In this document: piece by piece, positions 50,575 through 60,275 of the stretch
How positions within the stretch are numbered: position 1 is the stretch's first letter
Layout: each line of letters starts with the position of its first letter
Assembly (NCBI RefSeq): GCF_017471675.1
Contig: NZ_JAFUSK010000078.1
Coordinates: 1-61,190 of the forward strand
Direction: 5' to 3'
Length of the DNA: 61,190 bases
Source: Pseudobutyrivibrio sp.
GTDB lineage: Bacteria; Bacillota; Clostridia; Lachnospirales; Lachnospiraceae
Notes under the pieces: model-generated
The model's input: only the letters and a program-made list of their open reading frames with translations
Told to the model about the DNA's origin: nothing
Databases searched by the model: none
Position numbers and translations under genes: made by a program

Positions 50575-52914
50575 TCATTGTTGCCTTGAAGCCAGATAAG
50601 CCTGCCCAAGGCAGATGCCTCCATCTCCTGGTGGAAGTTGCTGAGCAATATACACATTAAAGCCTTGTGATTCAAGCTCTATTATTACCCTCTCTAGTAA
50701 TATACGATTAAGAAATGTTCCTCCAGATAAAACTACCTGGTTTTTATCGTCAAGTTCCTGCTTGTGATTGCCTGCTATTGCCACAATATAACCTGCAACT
50801 GCATCTATAAAGCCTCTGGCTATCTGTGCTTTATCCACATTGTTTGATATCGCATATACGATATCTTCAAATAGTACCTTTATATCACCATCAACTCCTA
50901 TATGAAGGGGATAGCCTTCTTGTGCTTGTACCGCTATGTTTTCAAGCTCTATCGGAGCCTGTCCTTCATAAGAATTATAGTGGCATATATCAAGTAACGC
51001 CGACACAGCATCAAACAGTCTTCCCATGGATGTTGATGTGACTGTGTTTATATTGTTATCAATGGCTGCTTTTATAAGCTGCTGCTCCATGGAATCATTA
51101 TTTGCATCTGGTAGCTGTATGCCATAGTTATGAAGCATCCCCGTCAAAATGGTATCGCAATTCTTAGCGCCTTCATCACCGCCTATAAGCTTCATGGGCT
51201 TCAGGTGAGCAATTCGCGTCATTTCAGATATTCCATCCCACAGGAATGTTTCGCTTCCCCATATACTTCCATCATCACCATAGCCTGTTCCATCAAATGC
51301 AAAACCAAGTACCTTGCCCGTAAGCTTATGTTCTGCAATCACCGCTGCAACATGGGCTTTATGATGTTGAATCTGAGTTAGCTTCAGATTAGCATTCTCG
51401 GCCGCCTCTTCTCCTGCTTTTCTACTGAAATATCCTGGGTGCTTATCCACCGCCACCGCATTTGGATTAAATCCAAAAATCTGCTCCATGGCTGCCTTCT
51501 CATTCCTATAAAAATGCTGGCAGCTAACAGATTCCATGTCGCCAAGATATTGGCTAGTGTATGCCAAACCATTTTTTATATAACAAAAGCTTGATTTAAG
51601 ATCTCCACCTGCTGCAAAAAATTCCCCTGGGATATCCACACTGATTGGTGATGGCACATAGCCTCTTGCTCTTCTTATAAACTGCTGCCTGCCACATACT
51701 ACCTTCATTACAGAATCATCCATCGGTCTAAGGATTCTTCTGTTGTGGCTAAGCATTGCTATTGGAGTATCTTCCATCTCCCCCGATGATGCTCTATCCA
51801 TAAGCCACTGAAGCATTTTATCATCATCAGTTTCAAGCACATCGCCACTGGCATTTCCACTAGTCATAATGATTGGGCCAAGAATCTCTGCCAATAATAT
51901 CTGCACCGGATTACATGGAAGCATTGCTCCTACCTGCGGACTGGTAAGACAAACATTTTCTGCTAAGGGCTTATTATTATCGTATATACGTTTTAACAGT
52001 ACTATTGGTCTGGCTGGACTTTCTAATAGTGCCTGTTCTTTGAGATTTACCTGACAATAGCTTGAGACACTTTTCACATCAGCAAACATCACCGCAAATG
52101 CCTTGGCTTCTCTGTGCTTAAGAGTTCTAAGTGCCGCCACCGCCTGTTCATAAAATGGATTGCAGGCTAAGTGGTATCCACCTATGTCCTTCACTGCAAG
52201 AATTCCTCCTGCTGCAATTACATCAATAGCCCTTGCAAATTCTGGATTATCCAACTTTAAATCTGTGTATAGCTTCTTAGCCTGTTCTGAAAGCTGTGAT
52301 AAATCCATGACCTCAGCCTCACCTGACACTTGCTTAAATGAAAGCCTTGGGCCACATTCTTTACAAGCAATTGTCTGGGCATGACGCCTTCTATCCAGCT
52401 TGCCTGTGTATTCCTTAGCACACTTAGGACACATATCAAAATCAACCATAGTGATAGTATCTCTGTCATAAGGCAAGCTTTTTATTATTGAATATCTCGG
52501 GCCACAAATAGTGCAACTAATAAATGGATGCAGATATCGCCTATTACCAGGATTAAGTAATTCTTCCTTACACTTATCACATGTACAAATATCAGCTGGT
52601 ATAAGTGGAAGATTTGCTTTTACATCACTGTCCGACTCTATAATCTTAAACTGATGATCTGATGGTAGTTTCACTTCATTTCCACTAATCTCTTCATCAT
52701 CTATCGATGTGACAAATCCACCTGTTGGCACATTATTGCTAAGTCGCTGCTTCAGCTCTGCCAGCTGTTCCTCATCCCCAACAGCCACCACAGTCACAAT
52801 GCCCCCAGTATTTCTCACATATCCTTCTATATTAAGTTCATCTGCCAGCTTGGCCACCCATGGTCTATATCCTATTCCCTGCACCAAGCCCTTAATCGTA
52901 TATTTCCTAATCAT
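50575..52914 (-). CDS. hypF: Carbamoyltransferase HypF
   Basis: 779 aa from ATG 52914, 4 nt after AAAGGATAG; the frame opens 14 codons earlier without a site. Domains in order: acylphosphatase (IKGLVQGIGYRPW), two zinc fingers (CDKCKEELL ... CTICGPRYS; CPKCAKEY ... CKECGPR), YrdC-like (AVKDIGGYHLACN, HREAKAFAVM) and Kae1-like (HHKAHVAAVIAEH, FAFDGTGYGDDGSIWGSE, VLSGGTFLNRIL). It makes the carbamoyl group for HypE's Cys. hypA and hypB are not in this window, nor is a hydrogenase. Confidence 0.97.
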   Translation of the reverse strand: MIRKYTIKGLVQGIGYRPWVAKLADELNIEGYVRNTGGIVTVVAVGDEEQLAELKQRLSNNVPTGGFVTSIDDEEISGNEVKLPSDHQFKIIESDSDVKANLPLIPADICTCDKCKEELLNPGNRRYLHPFISCTICGPRYSIIKSLPYDRDTITMVDFDMCPKCAKEYTGKLDRRRHAQTIACKECGPRLSFKQVSGEAEVMDLSQLSEQAKKLYTDLKLDNPEFARAIDVIAAGGILAVKDIGGYHLACNPFYEQAVAALRTLKHREAKAFAVMFADVKSVSSYCQVNLKEQALLESPARPIVLLKRIYDNNKPLAENVCLTSPQVGAMLPCNPVQILLAEILGPIIMTSGNASGDVLETDDDKMLQWLMDRASSGEMEDTPIAMLSHNRRILRPMDDSVMKVVCGRQQFIRRARGYVPSPISVDIPGEFFAAGGDLKSSFCYIKNGLAYTSQYLGDMESVSCQHFYRNEKAAMEQIFGFNPNAVAVDKHPGYFSRKAGEEAAENANLKLTQIQHHKAHVAAVIAEHKLTGKVLGFAFDGTGYGDDGSIWGSETFLWDGISEMTRIAHLKPMKLIGGDEGAKNCDTILTGMLHNYGIQLPDANNDSMEQQLIKAAIDNNINTVTSTSMGRLFDAVSALLDICHYNSYEGQAPIELENIAVQAQEGYPLHIGVDGDIKVLFEDIVYAISNNVDKAQIARGFIDAVAGYIVAIAGNHKQELDDKNQVVLSGGTFLNRILLERVIIELESQGFNVYIAQQLPPGDGGICLGQAYLASRQQ

Positions 52915-52989
52915 CAAACTATCCTTTAATACTGTTTTCACCCCGTATTTTAACACTTTCCAGGGGATATTTCACTCCTGGGGGAGTCT

Positions 52990-53075
52990 TTCTGGGATTC
53001 TTTGTGAGATTCTTTTTGGTTCCTTTCTGAGATCCTTGCTTGGATACTTTCTTAGATTCTTTCTAGATTCTCCCG
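52990..53075. repeat. Degenerate 11-12 bp pyrimidine-rich tandem repeat
   Basis: About seven copies of a unit near (G)AGATTCTTTCT lie end to end upstream of hypF, immediately before the 74-75 bp array. One unit is about one helical turn. Confidence 0.6.
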
Positions 53076-53084
53076 TAGCCGTAA

Positions 53085-53434
53085 CTGTCACAAGAGCAAC
53101 GCTAACCCCACTGTTTTCACTTCTCCTGTGACAGAACTCTCCTTGATTTCCCCTTACACTGTCACAAGATTTCCTTTATTCCCTATATTTGCATTTCCAC
53201 TGTGACAGAAGTTTCCTTAACTCCCCCTTTCTCTGTCACAAGATTTCCTGCAATCCCTATGTTTACGTTACCCCTGTGACAGAAGTCTCCTACAATTCTC
53301 TGTTTCTCTGTCACAAGAGTCCCTTCAATCCCTATGTTTACGTTACCCCTGTGACAGAAGTCTCCTTGTTTGTCCTTCTTCTCTGTCACAACATCCTCTC
53401 CAATCCCTATATTCCCGTTGTCCTTGTGACAGCA
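53085..53434. repeat. Five tandem 74-75 bp units framed by CTGTCACA and TGTGACAG
   Basis: TGTCACA starts at 53086, 53160, 53234, 53309 and 53384; TGTGACA at 53127, 53201, 53275, 53350 and 53425. The distance within a unit is 41 bp in all five, and between units 33-34 bp. Sequence between the heptamers is also partly conserved (AATCCCTAT, TTTACGTTACCCC in units 3 and 4). Each unit can form a hairpin of 8 bp. The first two periods are 74 bp, so a coding frame cannot run through the array. It lies between hypF and the divergent nuclease-like gene. Confidence 0.88.
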
Positions 53435-53596
53435 TGTCAATATAATAAATACCCGAAAATGATAGATGCGTTACAATCAGACTCAATTGTTAGATTTTAA
53501 TAATATTTAATAACTTTCTATTGACAACACCTACCGTTTAATGTTATAAACTACTAGCTATTTTTTGTCGTTTTCCAATAAGCCAGAAATAAATAA

Positions 53597-54376
53597 ATGA
53601 ATTATATTGAACTAAATACTGAATTAGAGAAACTGGAAAAAGAACTAAGTACTTTACCAACAGGGAAACTGTTAGTGTATCCAAATGGAAATTGGTATCG
53701 ATGGTTCTATCTTAATAAATCTAAAAGAGAATACATATCAAAGGATAACATCTCTTTTGCATCAACTCTTGCCAGAAAAGAGTACCTTCTCCTCAAGCGC
53801 AATGTAATATTAGCTAAATTAAATGCTATCAATAAGGCTGACATTCCCATTCAGGCAGCTGAGGAAAAGCTTCTTGAATTTGTTCAAGACAAACGCTATC
53901 AAGCTTTGTTAAAACCATTTTATAGCAAAATCGAGGATGAAGAACTTTTGTCATGGCAAAATTCTCCATTTAATTCCAATACTAAATATACCGAACAATT
54001 AACATTTCAATGTCCATCAGGAAATGTTGTGCGTTCAAAGTCGGAAGTTTTTATCGATATGGCACTTGCTAGTAACGCCATTCCATATAGATATGAATGC
54101 GAACTATCGCTAGATAATCTAACATTCTATCCAGACTTTACAATTATGCATCCAATCACAAGGAAACTTATTTATTGGGAGCATCTAGGTATGATGGATA
54201 ACGATGAGTATTCAAGGCAAGCCTTTCAAAAGCTGCAGACATATCAAAAACATAATATTATACCTGGTGAGAATCTAATACTCACTTTTGAATCAAAAAA
54301 TAATCCTTTTTCCTATACCAATGCTCAATTGGCATTAGAAATGATAAATTTAAAAGATTTTTCATTAGCGTTATAA
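53597..54376 (+). CDS. Lone PD-(D/E)XK-like protein
   Basis: 259 aa. Residues 1-110 are helical and charged. The C-terminal half has a restriction-endonuclease-like pattern: VRSKSEVFIDMALAS (Glu), LTFYPDFTIM (Asp, ~180) and IYWEHLGMMDNDEY (Glu-X-His/Leu in place of the usual ExK, ~195). A shift from ExK to ExH occurs in some nucleases, but activity is unproven. Could be a defence or repair protein, or a regulator with a dead fold. It stands alone after the tandem array; no good ribosome site (AATAAATAA before ATG). Confidence 0.7.
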   Translation: MNYIELNTELEKLEKELSTLPTGKLLVYPNGNWYRWFYLNKSKREYISKDNISFASTLARKEYLLLKRNVILAKLNAINKADIPIQAAEEKLLEFVQDKRYQALLKPFYSKIEDEELLSWQNSPFNSNTKYTEQLTFQCPSGNVVRSKSEVFIDMALASNAIPYRYECELSLDNLTFYPDFTIMHPITRKLIYWEHLGMMDNDEYSRQAFQKLQTYQKHNIIPGENLILTFESKNNPFSYTNAQLALEMINLKDFSLAL

Positions 54377-54453
54377 AGCCTATTGTTTTTTTTGTAAAGG
54401 GTGTTAATATAACGCTGTAACAATTAAGTTCCAACTCGGAGGAATTAGATTAT

Positions 54454-55446
54454 ATGAAAAAGAATATTATAACAACAACACTCGCAGCTGCTATGGTTGC
54501 TACAACAATTTTAACAACAGGTATTTCAGCACAGGCAGCTGAGGCACCAGCAGCTCAGACACAGGTAGCAAAGCAGAACCTTAATCCTACAGTTATTGCC
54601 AAGGTATTTGATGCTAAGTATTACGCTGAGGCTTATCCAGATGTAGTTGCAGTACTTGGATCTGATCCAGCTGTACTACTTAATCATTATGTAACAAGTG
54701 GTATTTACGAGGGTAGAGATGCATCAGCTACATTTAATGCTTCTATTTATGCACTTGCAAATTCAGATATTGCTGCAGCTTATGGTGATAACCTTGAAGC
54801 TTATGTAGAACATTATCTTGCATTTGGTGCTAAAGAAAATAGAATCGCATGTAATGAGCAGATGGCTAAGCTTGATATTAACACTCAGGCACAGATTGCA
54901 AGCCAGGGTGCTGCTACATTTGAAGCTAAGGGTGTTACTGCTATCTCATTTGCTTCAACATACTCTAGTCAGGCTCCACAGGCTTCACTTTGGTATGGAG
55001 ATATTGTAAAGATTAATGCAAATGGTGATACAGCTGCACTTGGAGAAACAATCTCATTAGGAAAAACTAATCAGTATGTAACATATGTACCAACTGGTAA
55101 TGGTGGTTATAGAGCAGAATATTCTTTTAGAAATATGTATCTAGACGCTGCTGTAAATAAAGACCTTGCAGATGCTGGTGATCCTGAATATATCGCTTGG
55201 GTAGCTAATCATCCAGAGTGGTATGATGAAAATGGTGAAGCCATTAAGATGCCTACAGGTCCTATTGCCGGATTTGATGAAAGAGGATTTGCAATTCCTG
55301 GTACAGTATCATCTGGTTCATCTTCTAGTTCAGGTTCATCTTCTAGTTCAGGTTCTTCATCTAGTGCTCCTGCAGCTAGTTCAGAACCAACATATGTTGC
55401 TCCTGGAGTTACAGATGTAATGATGCGAATCCTTAATGAAGGTTAA
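54454..55446 (+). CDS. Secreted surface-repeat protein
   Basis: 330 aa. Signal peptide MKKNIITTTLAAAMVATTIL ... AQAAEA. Two copies of a ~38-residue repeat follow: FDAKYYAEAYPDVVAVLGSDPAVLLNHYVTSGIYEGR and FNASIYALANSDIAAAYGDNLEAYVEHYLAFGAKENR (55-130), a motif common in exported Lachnospiraceae proteins. A unique middle (~140-275) has Tyr/Trp-rich stretches; the end has a GSSSSSG Ser-rich linker and a short tail. No sorting motif. Ribosome site TCGGAGGA. Own terminator. Confidence 0.88.
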   Translation: MKKNIITTTLAAAMVATTILTTGISAQAAEAPAAQTQVAKQNLNPTVIAKVFDAKYYAEAYPDVVAVLGSDPAVLLNHYVTSGIYEGRDASATFNASIYALANSDIAAAYGDNLEAYVEHYLAFGAKENRIACNEQMAKLDINTQAQIASQGAATFEAKGVTAISFASTYSSQAPQASLWYGDIVKINANGDTAALGETISLGKTNQYVTYVPTGNGGYRAEYSFRNMYLDAAVNKDLADAGDPEYIAWVANHPEWYDENGEAIKMPTGPIAGFDERGFAIPGTVSSGSSSSSGSSSSSGSSSSAPAASSEPTYVAPGVTDVMMRILNEG

Positions 55447-55471
55447 TCTTATACTTCCAAATTTTAATATT

Positions 55472-55505
55472 ATCCCTACTGATTAAATTCAGTAGGGATT
55501 ATTTT
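55472..55505 (+). terminator. Terminator of the surface-repeat gene
   Basis: 11-bp perfect stem ATCCCTACTGA / TCAGTAGGGAT, 6-nt loop, then TATTTTTAT. Confidence 0.9.
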
Positions 55506-55510
55506 TATAC

Positions 55511-55551
55511 AAAAAAAAGATAGTTACGGATTACCCATAGCTATCTTTTTT
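55511..55551. terminator. Bidirectional terminator
   Basis: AAAAAAGATAG / CTATCTTTTTT with a 17-nt loop; serves the minus-strand remnant and genes to the right. Confidence 0.8.
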
Positions 55552-55563
55552 ATTAATATTTAA

Positions 55564-55782
55564 TTAATATCCTACGGTTATGCCACTTACAGATATTCTA
55601 GAAACTGCATCGGCAGGTTCCCATCCCATTGTCCAACCGTAATTGTCTAATACATTATGAGTTTGTGCTTTTGCACTAACTTTCAAAAAACAACCGTTAA
55701 GTTGTGAATCGCCTAGACCGTACAGATAAATTGGCTTGTACGTAGCTGCAAGGGAGCGTTTATCTGTTGGAAGAGCGTCGCT
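55564..55782 (-). pseudogene. 3' remnant of a secreted-protein gene
   Basis: A 72-codon frame with no start codon, bounded upstream by TAG. It reads DALPTDKRSLAATYKPIYLY, then GLGDSQLNGCF and a C-terminal NYGWTMGWEPADAVSRISV before TAA. The composition is coding-like and its end resembles a surface or glucan-binding domain. The 5' part is lost, probably when the HipA-like gene arrived. Confidence 0.6.
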
Positions 55783-55804
55783 CTATAACTATACCGCTCT
55801 CTTT

Positions 55805-56887
55805 CTAATTTCCATTATTATCAAGCCAAATATTATTTAGCCTGTCTCTTACATATCCACCGTACTTAAATTCAGATAAATCCGCATCTGTATTTAGTAC
55901 TACAGCATTTGATTGTAATATCTCTCTTGCAGCATCAGCTAACAACACATGCCTTCCAATAAAATGATATGGCTGGCATATTTCTGAACCTTCTGCTTCA
56001 AAAGCATGGTCAAAATCATATATTGGCGACAGTGACTTTACATTCATTTCAGAATCATATATCACTCCCCAATTTCGTGCATGCCTATCTATATTACCTA
56101 CCAAATAATCGGCAAGCACCATTTTATTTAATGCCTCTTTATAAATTGTTTGCAAATCGACACCAAAATCTAAATCTTTATTCATTAGATAAATACTATA
56201 ATAGTCAGCCTTAGCCATATGTGTATTCTTATCAGTAAAGCATTTGCAGATAGAAACTTGAGTATCATTGAATATATCTAAATTGTAATCAATAACATCC
56301 AATCCTAGTTTCTGAAGAATTTTTGATGCTCCAACTTCTCTAAGTGCAGACTCATTACTGCAATCTCTTTTTAATAAATAGAAGCCATCTTTTGTCCTTT
56401 TCCATGCTTTAGGTGCTTTTCCATCAGTATGTATGTCTGGAGTCAAGATTTCAATTCTATCAGCAGTAAATCCTTTCCCCAATAATGGGATTTCAAAAAC
56501 AGAATTTTCCAGACTATTGTCATATAGATTTATTTCACTCCAGGTAATATCTTCATCTTTTTGCTTTACCCAAAAACAATCATTTATAGAAAGACATCTC
56601 GTAGCAATACCTATATTTGCTCTTTCAGATAGCGTTAAGCTATTGTCATATCCATAATAAGCTAGTATTTCTTTTGCATATTTTCTATCAAGAGGAATTA
56701 TTCGCTCAGCACTCCAACTATTAAAATTAACAATGTTATTAGCCAAATCATCTATATCAAAGCTCTCTTCAAGATAGATTTCTATAGGCATATATTTTTC
56801 TTCATAAATATTAACTTCACCACTACTTTTTATTTCAAAAACAGGTATATCTTTAAAATAAACTTCATAAGTTAATCCTTTTTGCAT
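55805..56887 (-). CDS. HipA-like kinase-fold protein
   Basis: 360 aa from ATG 56887, 7 nt after AAGGAG; a GTG at 56926 is less likely. HipA/CtkA-type kinase motifs in the C-terminal half: LADYLVGNIDRHARNWGVIYD (catalytic Asp and Asn, ~250) and LSPIYDFDHAF (metal Asp, ~285); FYLLKRDCSNESALREVGASKIL (~190) fits the nucleotide-binding Lys/Glu region. No HipB-like antitoxin gene is adjacent. Could be a toxin-like or signalling kinase. The N-terminal ~170 residues are unlike HipA. Confidence 0.82.
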   Translation of the reverse strand: MQKGLTYEVYFKDIPVFEIKSSGEVNIYEEKYMPIEIYLEESFDIDDLANNIVNFNSWSAERIIPLDRKYAKEILAYYGYDNSLTLSERANIGIATRCLSINDCFWVKQKDEDITWSEINLYDNSLENSVFEIPLLGKGFTADRIEILTPDIHTDGKAPKAWKRTKDGFYLLKRDCSNESALREVGASKILQKLGLDVIDYNLDIFNDTQVSICKCFTDKNTHMAKADYYSIYLMNKDLDFGVDLQTIYKEALNKMVLADYLVGNIDRHARNWGVIYDSEMNVKSLSPIYDFDHAFEAEGSEICQPYHFIGRHVLLADAAREILQSNAVVLNTDADLSEFKYGGYVRDRLNNIWLDNNGN

Positions 56888-57144
56888 AGATGTTCTCCTT
56901 AAGGGTGACATACTTTTATTAGCCACCTAAATACAAAGGCAATATTATGCTATTTATTACCTCTATTTCATTTATATGCCAATATTTAACATACATCATT
57001 TTACAACGATATTTTAATTATAGCATAGAAAGTTATACATAAGTCAAAAAAAGGATGTCGACCCCTCATCAGCCAACATCCTCTTTGATACCTTAGACTT
57101 TCACAAACCTTATAAAATCTTATACGATATTAGTTACGAATCTT

Positions 57145-57870
57145 CTATAACAACTTCCCCATAATTTTGTATGGTGTTGGGGTATTTTCCAGGCAGTTAA
57201 CTCCCTTGGCTAAAACAAATTCAAACCTATAATTTCTAATGTTTGGTATGAACCAAGATGGATATTCTATAATAGATTCATCACTTACAATTTTATCCAC
57301 AAATTTTTCATCCGTCATAATATTATCGCAATTTTCAATAATATCATTATCCAATACGCAAATATTATCATCTATTAATCCTATAACTACTATCTCATTA
57401 GGTTCAACATCCGTATACTGAAAATCATATGGATCCTTTGTTAGATATTTATATGGACCTATATTAAATATATATATAGCATTTATGTTTTCGTCTCTAA
57501 GTATGCTTGAAGTCACATAAGGATTTGAGCCATATTCAAAATCCTGTTTCTGCACCATTGCCGCATTAAGCCATAAACTCATAAAAGTTTTATCATCCTC
57601 AGGTAGAAATAATTCGTATACATAAAAATCGCTTATGTCCTCATTGTTACCAGATTGCACATGATACATGGAACCAGAAATAACCGCTTTGTCCTCATCA
57701 TAATCAACAGTTGAAAACTTTGACCAAAAAGTATCCAAATCACTTTCTTCAATATTAGAAGTATTCAAATCTACATTTTCATTATCTAAAAATCTAGTAT
57801 TACTGCTCACACTACATCCACTTAACAGTATGCAACTAAATATTAATAAAAATAATCTGTTCTTACTCAT
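57145..57870 (-). CDS. Lipoprotein, function unknown
   Basis: 241 aa from ATG 57870 behind GGAG; 14 more codons upstream have no site. Signal peptide with lipobox LLSGCS. The mature part is acidic, rich in Asp, Asn and Ile, with no motif I recognise. Last of five minus-strand genes that look co-transcribed (61148 to 57145). Confidence 0.8.
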   Translation of the reverse strand: MSKNRLFLLIFSCILLSGCSVSSNTRFLDNENVDLNTSNIEESDLDTFWSKFSTVDYDEDKAVISGSMYHVQSGNNEDISDFYVYELFLPEDDKTFMSLWLNAAMVQKQDFEYGSNPYVTSSILRDENINAIYIFNIGPYKYLTKDPYDFQYTDVEPNEIVVIGLIDDNICVLDNDIIENCDNIMTDEKFVDKIVSDESIIEYPSWFIPNIRNYRFEFVLAKGVNCLENTPTPYKIMGKLL

Positions 57871-57927
57871 AGTAAACTCCGTTGTAAAATCTAGGAAACA
57901 TAATCTCAGCAAAAAAACTTTCTTATC

Positions 57928-58797
57928 CTACCCTTGTATAGGTGATTCATCAATCTCTACAATTTGGCCAAATTCATTTCCGTAAAGATATAACATTCCA
58001 GTACCTCGCCAAGTATCAATACTTAATCCAGATGCATCTTTATATGCAGATGTAATATCTTGATCATAGAATTCTTTAAAGGTTATTTCTTCATATTCAT
58101 TATTAGAATTATAACCTCCATTAAAAGTACATTCTTTCAGATACCTGATTGTAGCATCTGCTGCTATAATAGTCTTTGCATTTTCATAATATGTCCCATT
58201 ATCATATCGAATGTTGTAACTTTCATCTCCAGCATCAAATCCAGTCCCACTTAAAGGTATTCTTCCATCTGGCATTTTATTAGATTCTTTGAATCGAAGG
58301 AAATCACAATTTTCATGTCGAGATTCTTCCATTGTTGAAAATGAATCAGTAATAAAATATTTAGCATCGCTTACTTCTACGCACTTCCAAGAACTATAGT
58401 AATCAGCTCTCTGTAATATTGAATCAGGCAACCTATCTCCAACTTGAATAGCATCATATTCTTCTTGAGAAATAGCAAGTACTTCAGATACCGTTATATC
58501 GCCCCATATTGCCGTATATGTGCCATCTTCATTTTCTTCTACGCTTTGCAATGAAGTATTCCAATTGGCTGATGAAGTTTCATATATTCCTATATAACCC
58601 TCTGGAAGAACATATGCATTATTCCCTTCATCAGAAATATCATTGTCCACAACAGTATCAACACTCAGTTCTTTAGCATTATCAACATCTTCATTATAAC
58701 TCTCCACACCATTGTCACTCTGTACTGAAGAACATCCTATTAACAATACCGAAAATGATGTAATTACTGCTATACTTAGTTTTTTTATATTTTGCAT
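57928..58797 (-). CDS. Lipoprotein, function unknown
   Basis: 289 aa. Lipobox VLLIGCS near residue 22. Contains a GTYTAIWGDITVSEVLAISQEEY stretch (~90-115) and PLSGTGFDAGDESYNIRYDNG (~205); no known domain. Ribosome site GGAGGAA. It lies 15-60 bp from its neighbours in the five-gene run and, with them, would face the outside of the membrane. Confidence 0.8.
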   Translation of the reverse strand: MQNIKKLSIAVITSFSVLLIGCSSVQSDNGVESYNEDVDNAKELSVDTVVDNDISDEGNNAYVLPEGYIGIYETSSANWNTSLQSVEENEDGTYTAIWGDITVSEVLAISQEEYDAIQVGDRLPDSILQRADYYSSWKCVEVSDAKYFITDSFSTMEESRHENCDFLRFKESNKMPDGRIPLSGTGFDAGDESYNIRYDNGTYYENAKTIIAADATIRYLKECTFNGGYNSNNEYEEITFKEFYDQDITSAYKDASGLSIDTWRGTGMLYLYGNEFGQIVEIDESPIQG

Positions 58798-58850
58798 AAT
58801 ATTTCCTCCTGAGGAATATTATTCCTACACAACTCCTAGACTTGCACTTG

Positions 58851-59768
58851 CTATAAATCATAATCCCTAGCATAGGTACCCATAGAAATATCCCCTACAT
58901 GGGATGTGTTTTGGTCAATATTTAATGTCATATTTAAAACTGTATAGTATTTTGTATTACCTTCGACCATAGGTTGGAGGAATATAGCAAGATTATACTT
59001 AAGACCACTAGAATCCTTTTCGATGGCAGTTGTTCCAATGTATTTTTGCCAGTCAGCCTCACTATCTAATGTTATTTCTTTTTCTACAACAGTGGATATG
59101 TTATAGTTATTTACTAAATACTCTTCAATTGAACCAAAAGTCATCCCATCGTTGTTTCCAATATCATCAATATTCATTGAAAAACCCGGCGCCAAATATA
59201 TAGACCCATCATAATAAGAAGATGGGTAAAATATTGATAATTTGCACTCTTTCAATGTTACTGTGCCGTCGGTATAATTATCTACAACAAACTCTCCAAT
59301 ATATTGATTAATAGGCTGGTTTGTATTACTAATATGTAATCTCTCCATCCCCCCTTCAGTAATTAGCTTATCTAAATTCAAATCTTCATTACCCACTTCA
59401 ATCTCGTATCCAGAGAAAATATCGACGATTTCTTCTACTGTTTTACCTGGTGTCAAATCAATTATCTTATCATCAATTTGAAAAACATAATCTGAGAGAT
59501 TATAAGTTTTTAATTCTTCTTTCTGGTCATATTTAATCGGTTCTTTTTTAACTTCTTCAACAACTTCTGTTTTTTCTGTTGTTTCAACCTTAGATTTTGA
59601 CTTACTTTTTGTACTAGAGCCATTTAATGCAGATGATATTTCATCATATTCAGCAGAAGATATGCCTAGCTCATCCATTGCTTGTTTCTTTTGTGAATTT
59701 CCACAAGCAATAAAACCCGAGCATGACAAAACAACAACAAATAGTAGTGAAATAAACTTTATTTTCAT
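58851..59768 (-). CDS. Lipoprotein, function unknown
   Basis: 305 aa. Signal with lipobox SGFIACG. A Ser/Lys/Glu/Thr-rich linker (~40-80) leads to a beta-rich domain. Residues ~85-130 contain YNLSDYVFQIDDKIIDLTPGKTVEEIVDIFSGYEI. Ribosome site GAGGAGGG. Similar size and layout to the other two lipoproteins but no clear repeat between them. Confidence 0.82.
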   Translation of the reverse strand: MKIKFISLLFVVVLSCSGFIACGNSQKKQAMDELGISSAEYDEISSALNGSSTKSKSKSKVETTEKTEVVEEVKKEPIKYDQKEELKTYNLSDYVFQIDDKIIDLTPGKTVEEIVDIFSGYEIEVGNEDLNLDKLITEGGMERLHISNTNQPINQYIGEFVVDNYTDGTVTLKECKLSIFYPSSYYDGSIYLAPGFSMNIDDIGNNDGMTFGSIEEYLVNNYNISTVVEKEITLDSEADWQKYIGTTAIEKDSSGLKYNLAIFLQPMVEGNTKYYTVLNMTLNIDQNTSHVGDISMGTYARDYDL

Positions 59769-59785
59769 TGTAACCCTCCTCTCGT

Positions 59786-60199
59786 TTAAGCAGTTACCAT
59801 CTGCTGTCTACTCTTAACAAAATACACAATTGTTGTAACAGGAAAAACTACAAACTCAAAGCATAGAATAAAACCAATAATTATCACACCTATACTTGCT
59901 TTGACAGCATTCCATAGAAAAACTATTGCAAATAATTCAGCACTTCGCCCTTCAAAAGCAGCTCCGAGCATACCTGCAAAAACAGCAGCTCCTACACTAT
60001 ATGCCAAAGTAGATATTTTGTCTCCAGTCTTAGTAAAGGAGGCAACAATCGTTCCTACGACCCAGGCTCCTAATATCCACGTAAACAAACCAAACAATAT
60101 ATTTCCATATGATAAACCAGCCCAAACACCTATTATCGCACAGATAATATTAACAATTATAAGCTGAATTTTTCTTACCTTCCAAGCCTGTACGTAATC
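59786..60199 (-). CDS. Small four-helix membrane protein
   Basis: 137 aa from ATG 60199, 8 nt after GGAGG; ATGs further upstream lack a site. Four hydrophobic helices with Gly-rich faces (GVWAGLSYGNILFGLFTWILGAWVVGTIVAS). No transporter signature. It lies between the lipoproteins and the zinc-ribbon/J-domain protein and may anchor or scaffold them. Confidence 0.78.
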   Translation of the reverse strand, partial: DYVQAWKVRKIQLIIVNIICAIIGVWAGLSYGNILFGLFTWILGAWVVGTIVASFTKTGDKISTLAYSVGAAVFAGMLGAAFEGRSAELFAIVFLWNAVKASIGVIIIGFILCFEFVVFPVTTIVYFVKSRQQMVTA

Positions 60200-60275
60200 C
60201 ATTATTAATTCCTCCATAAAACATCCATATTTTCTCAACCAAATTTCAATTTTTAAATTAGTTTATATTCTGTAA

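Noticed and set aside
48102-52914. Complete hydrogenase locus
   Set aside because: Only hypF, C, D and E are present; no hypA, hypB or hydrogenase subunits in the window.
53085-53434. CRISPR array
   Set aside because: Period and inner sequence are similar in all units, the repeated elements are inverted heptamers, and no cas gene is near.
53183-53440. Minus-strand ORF with 25-residue repeats (CHRGNVNIGI)
   Set aside because: It is a reading of the DNA repeat; two of the periods are 74 bp and break the frame, and it has no ribosome site.
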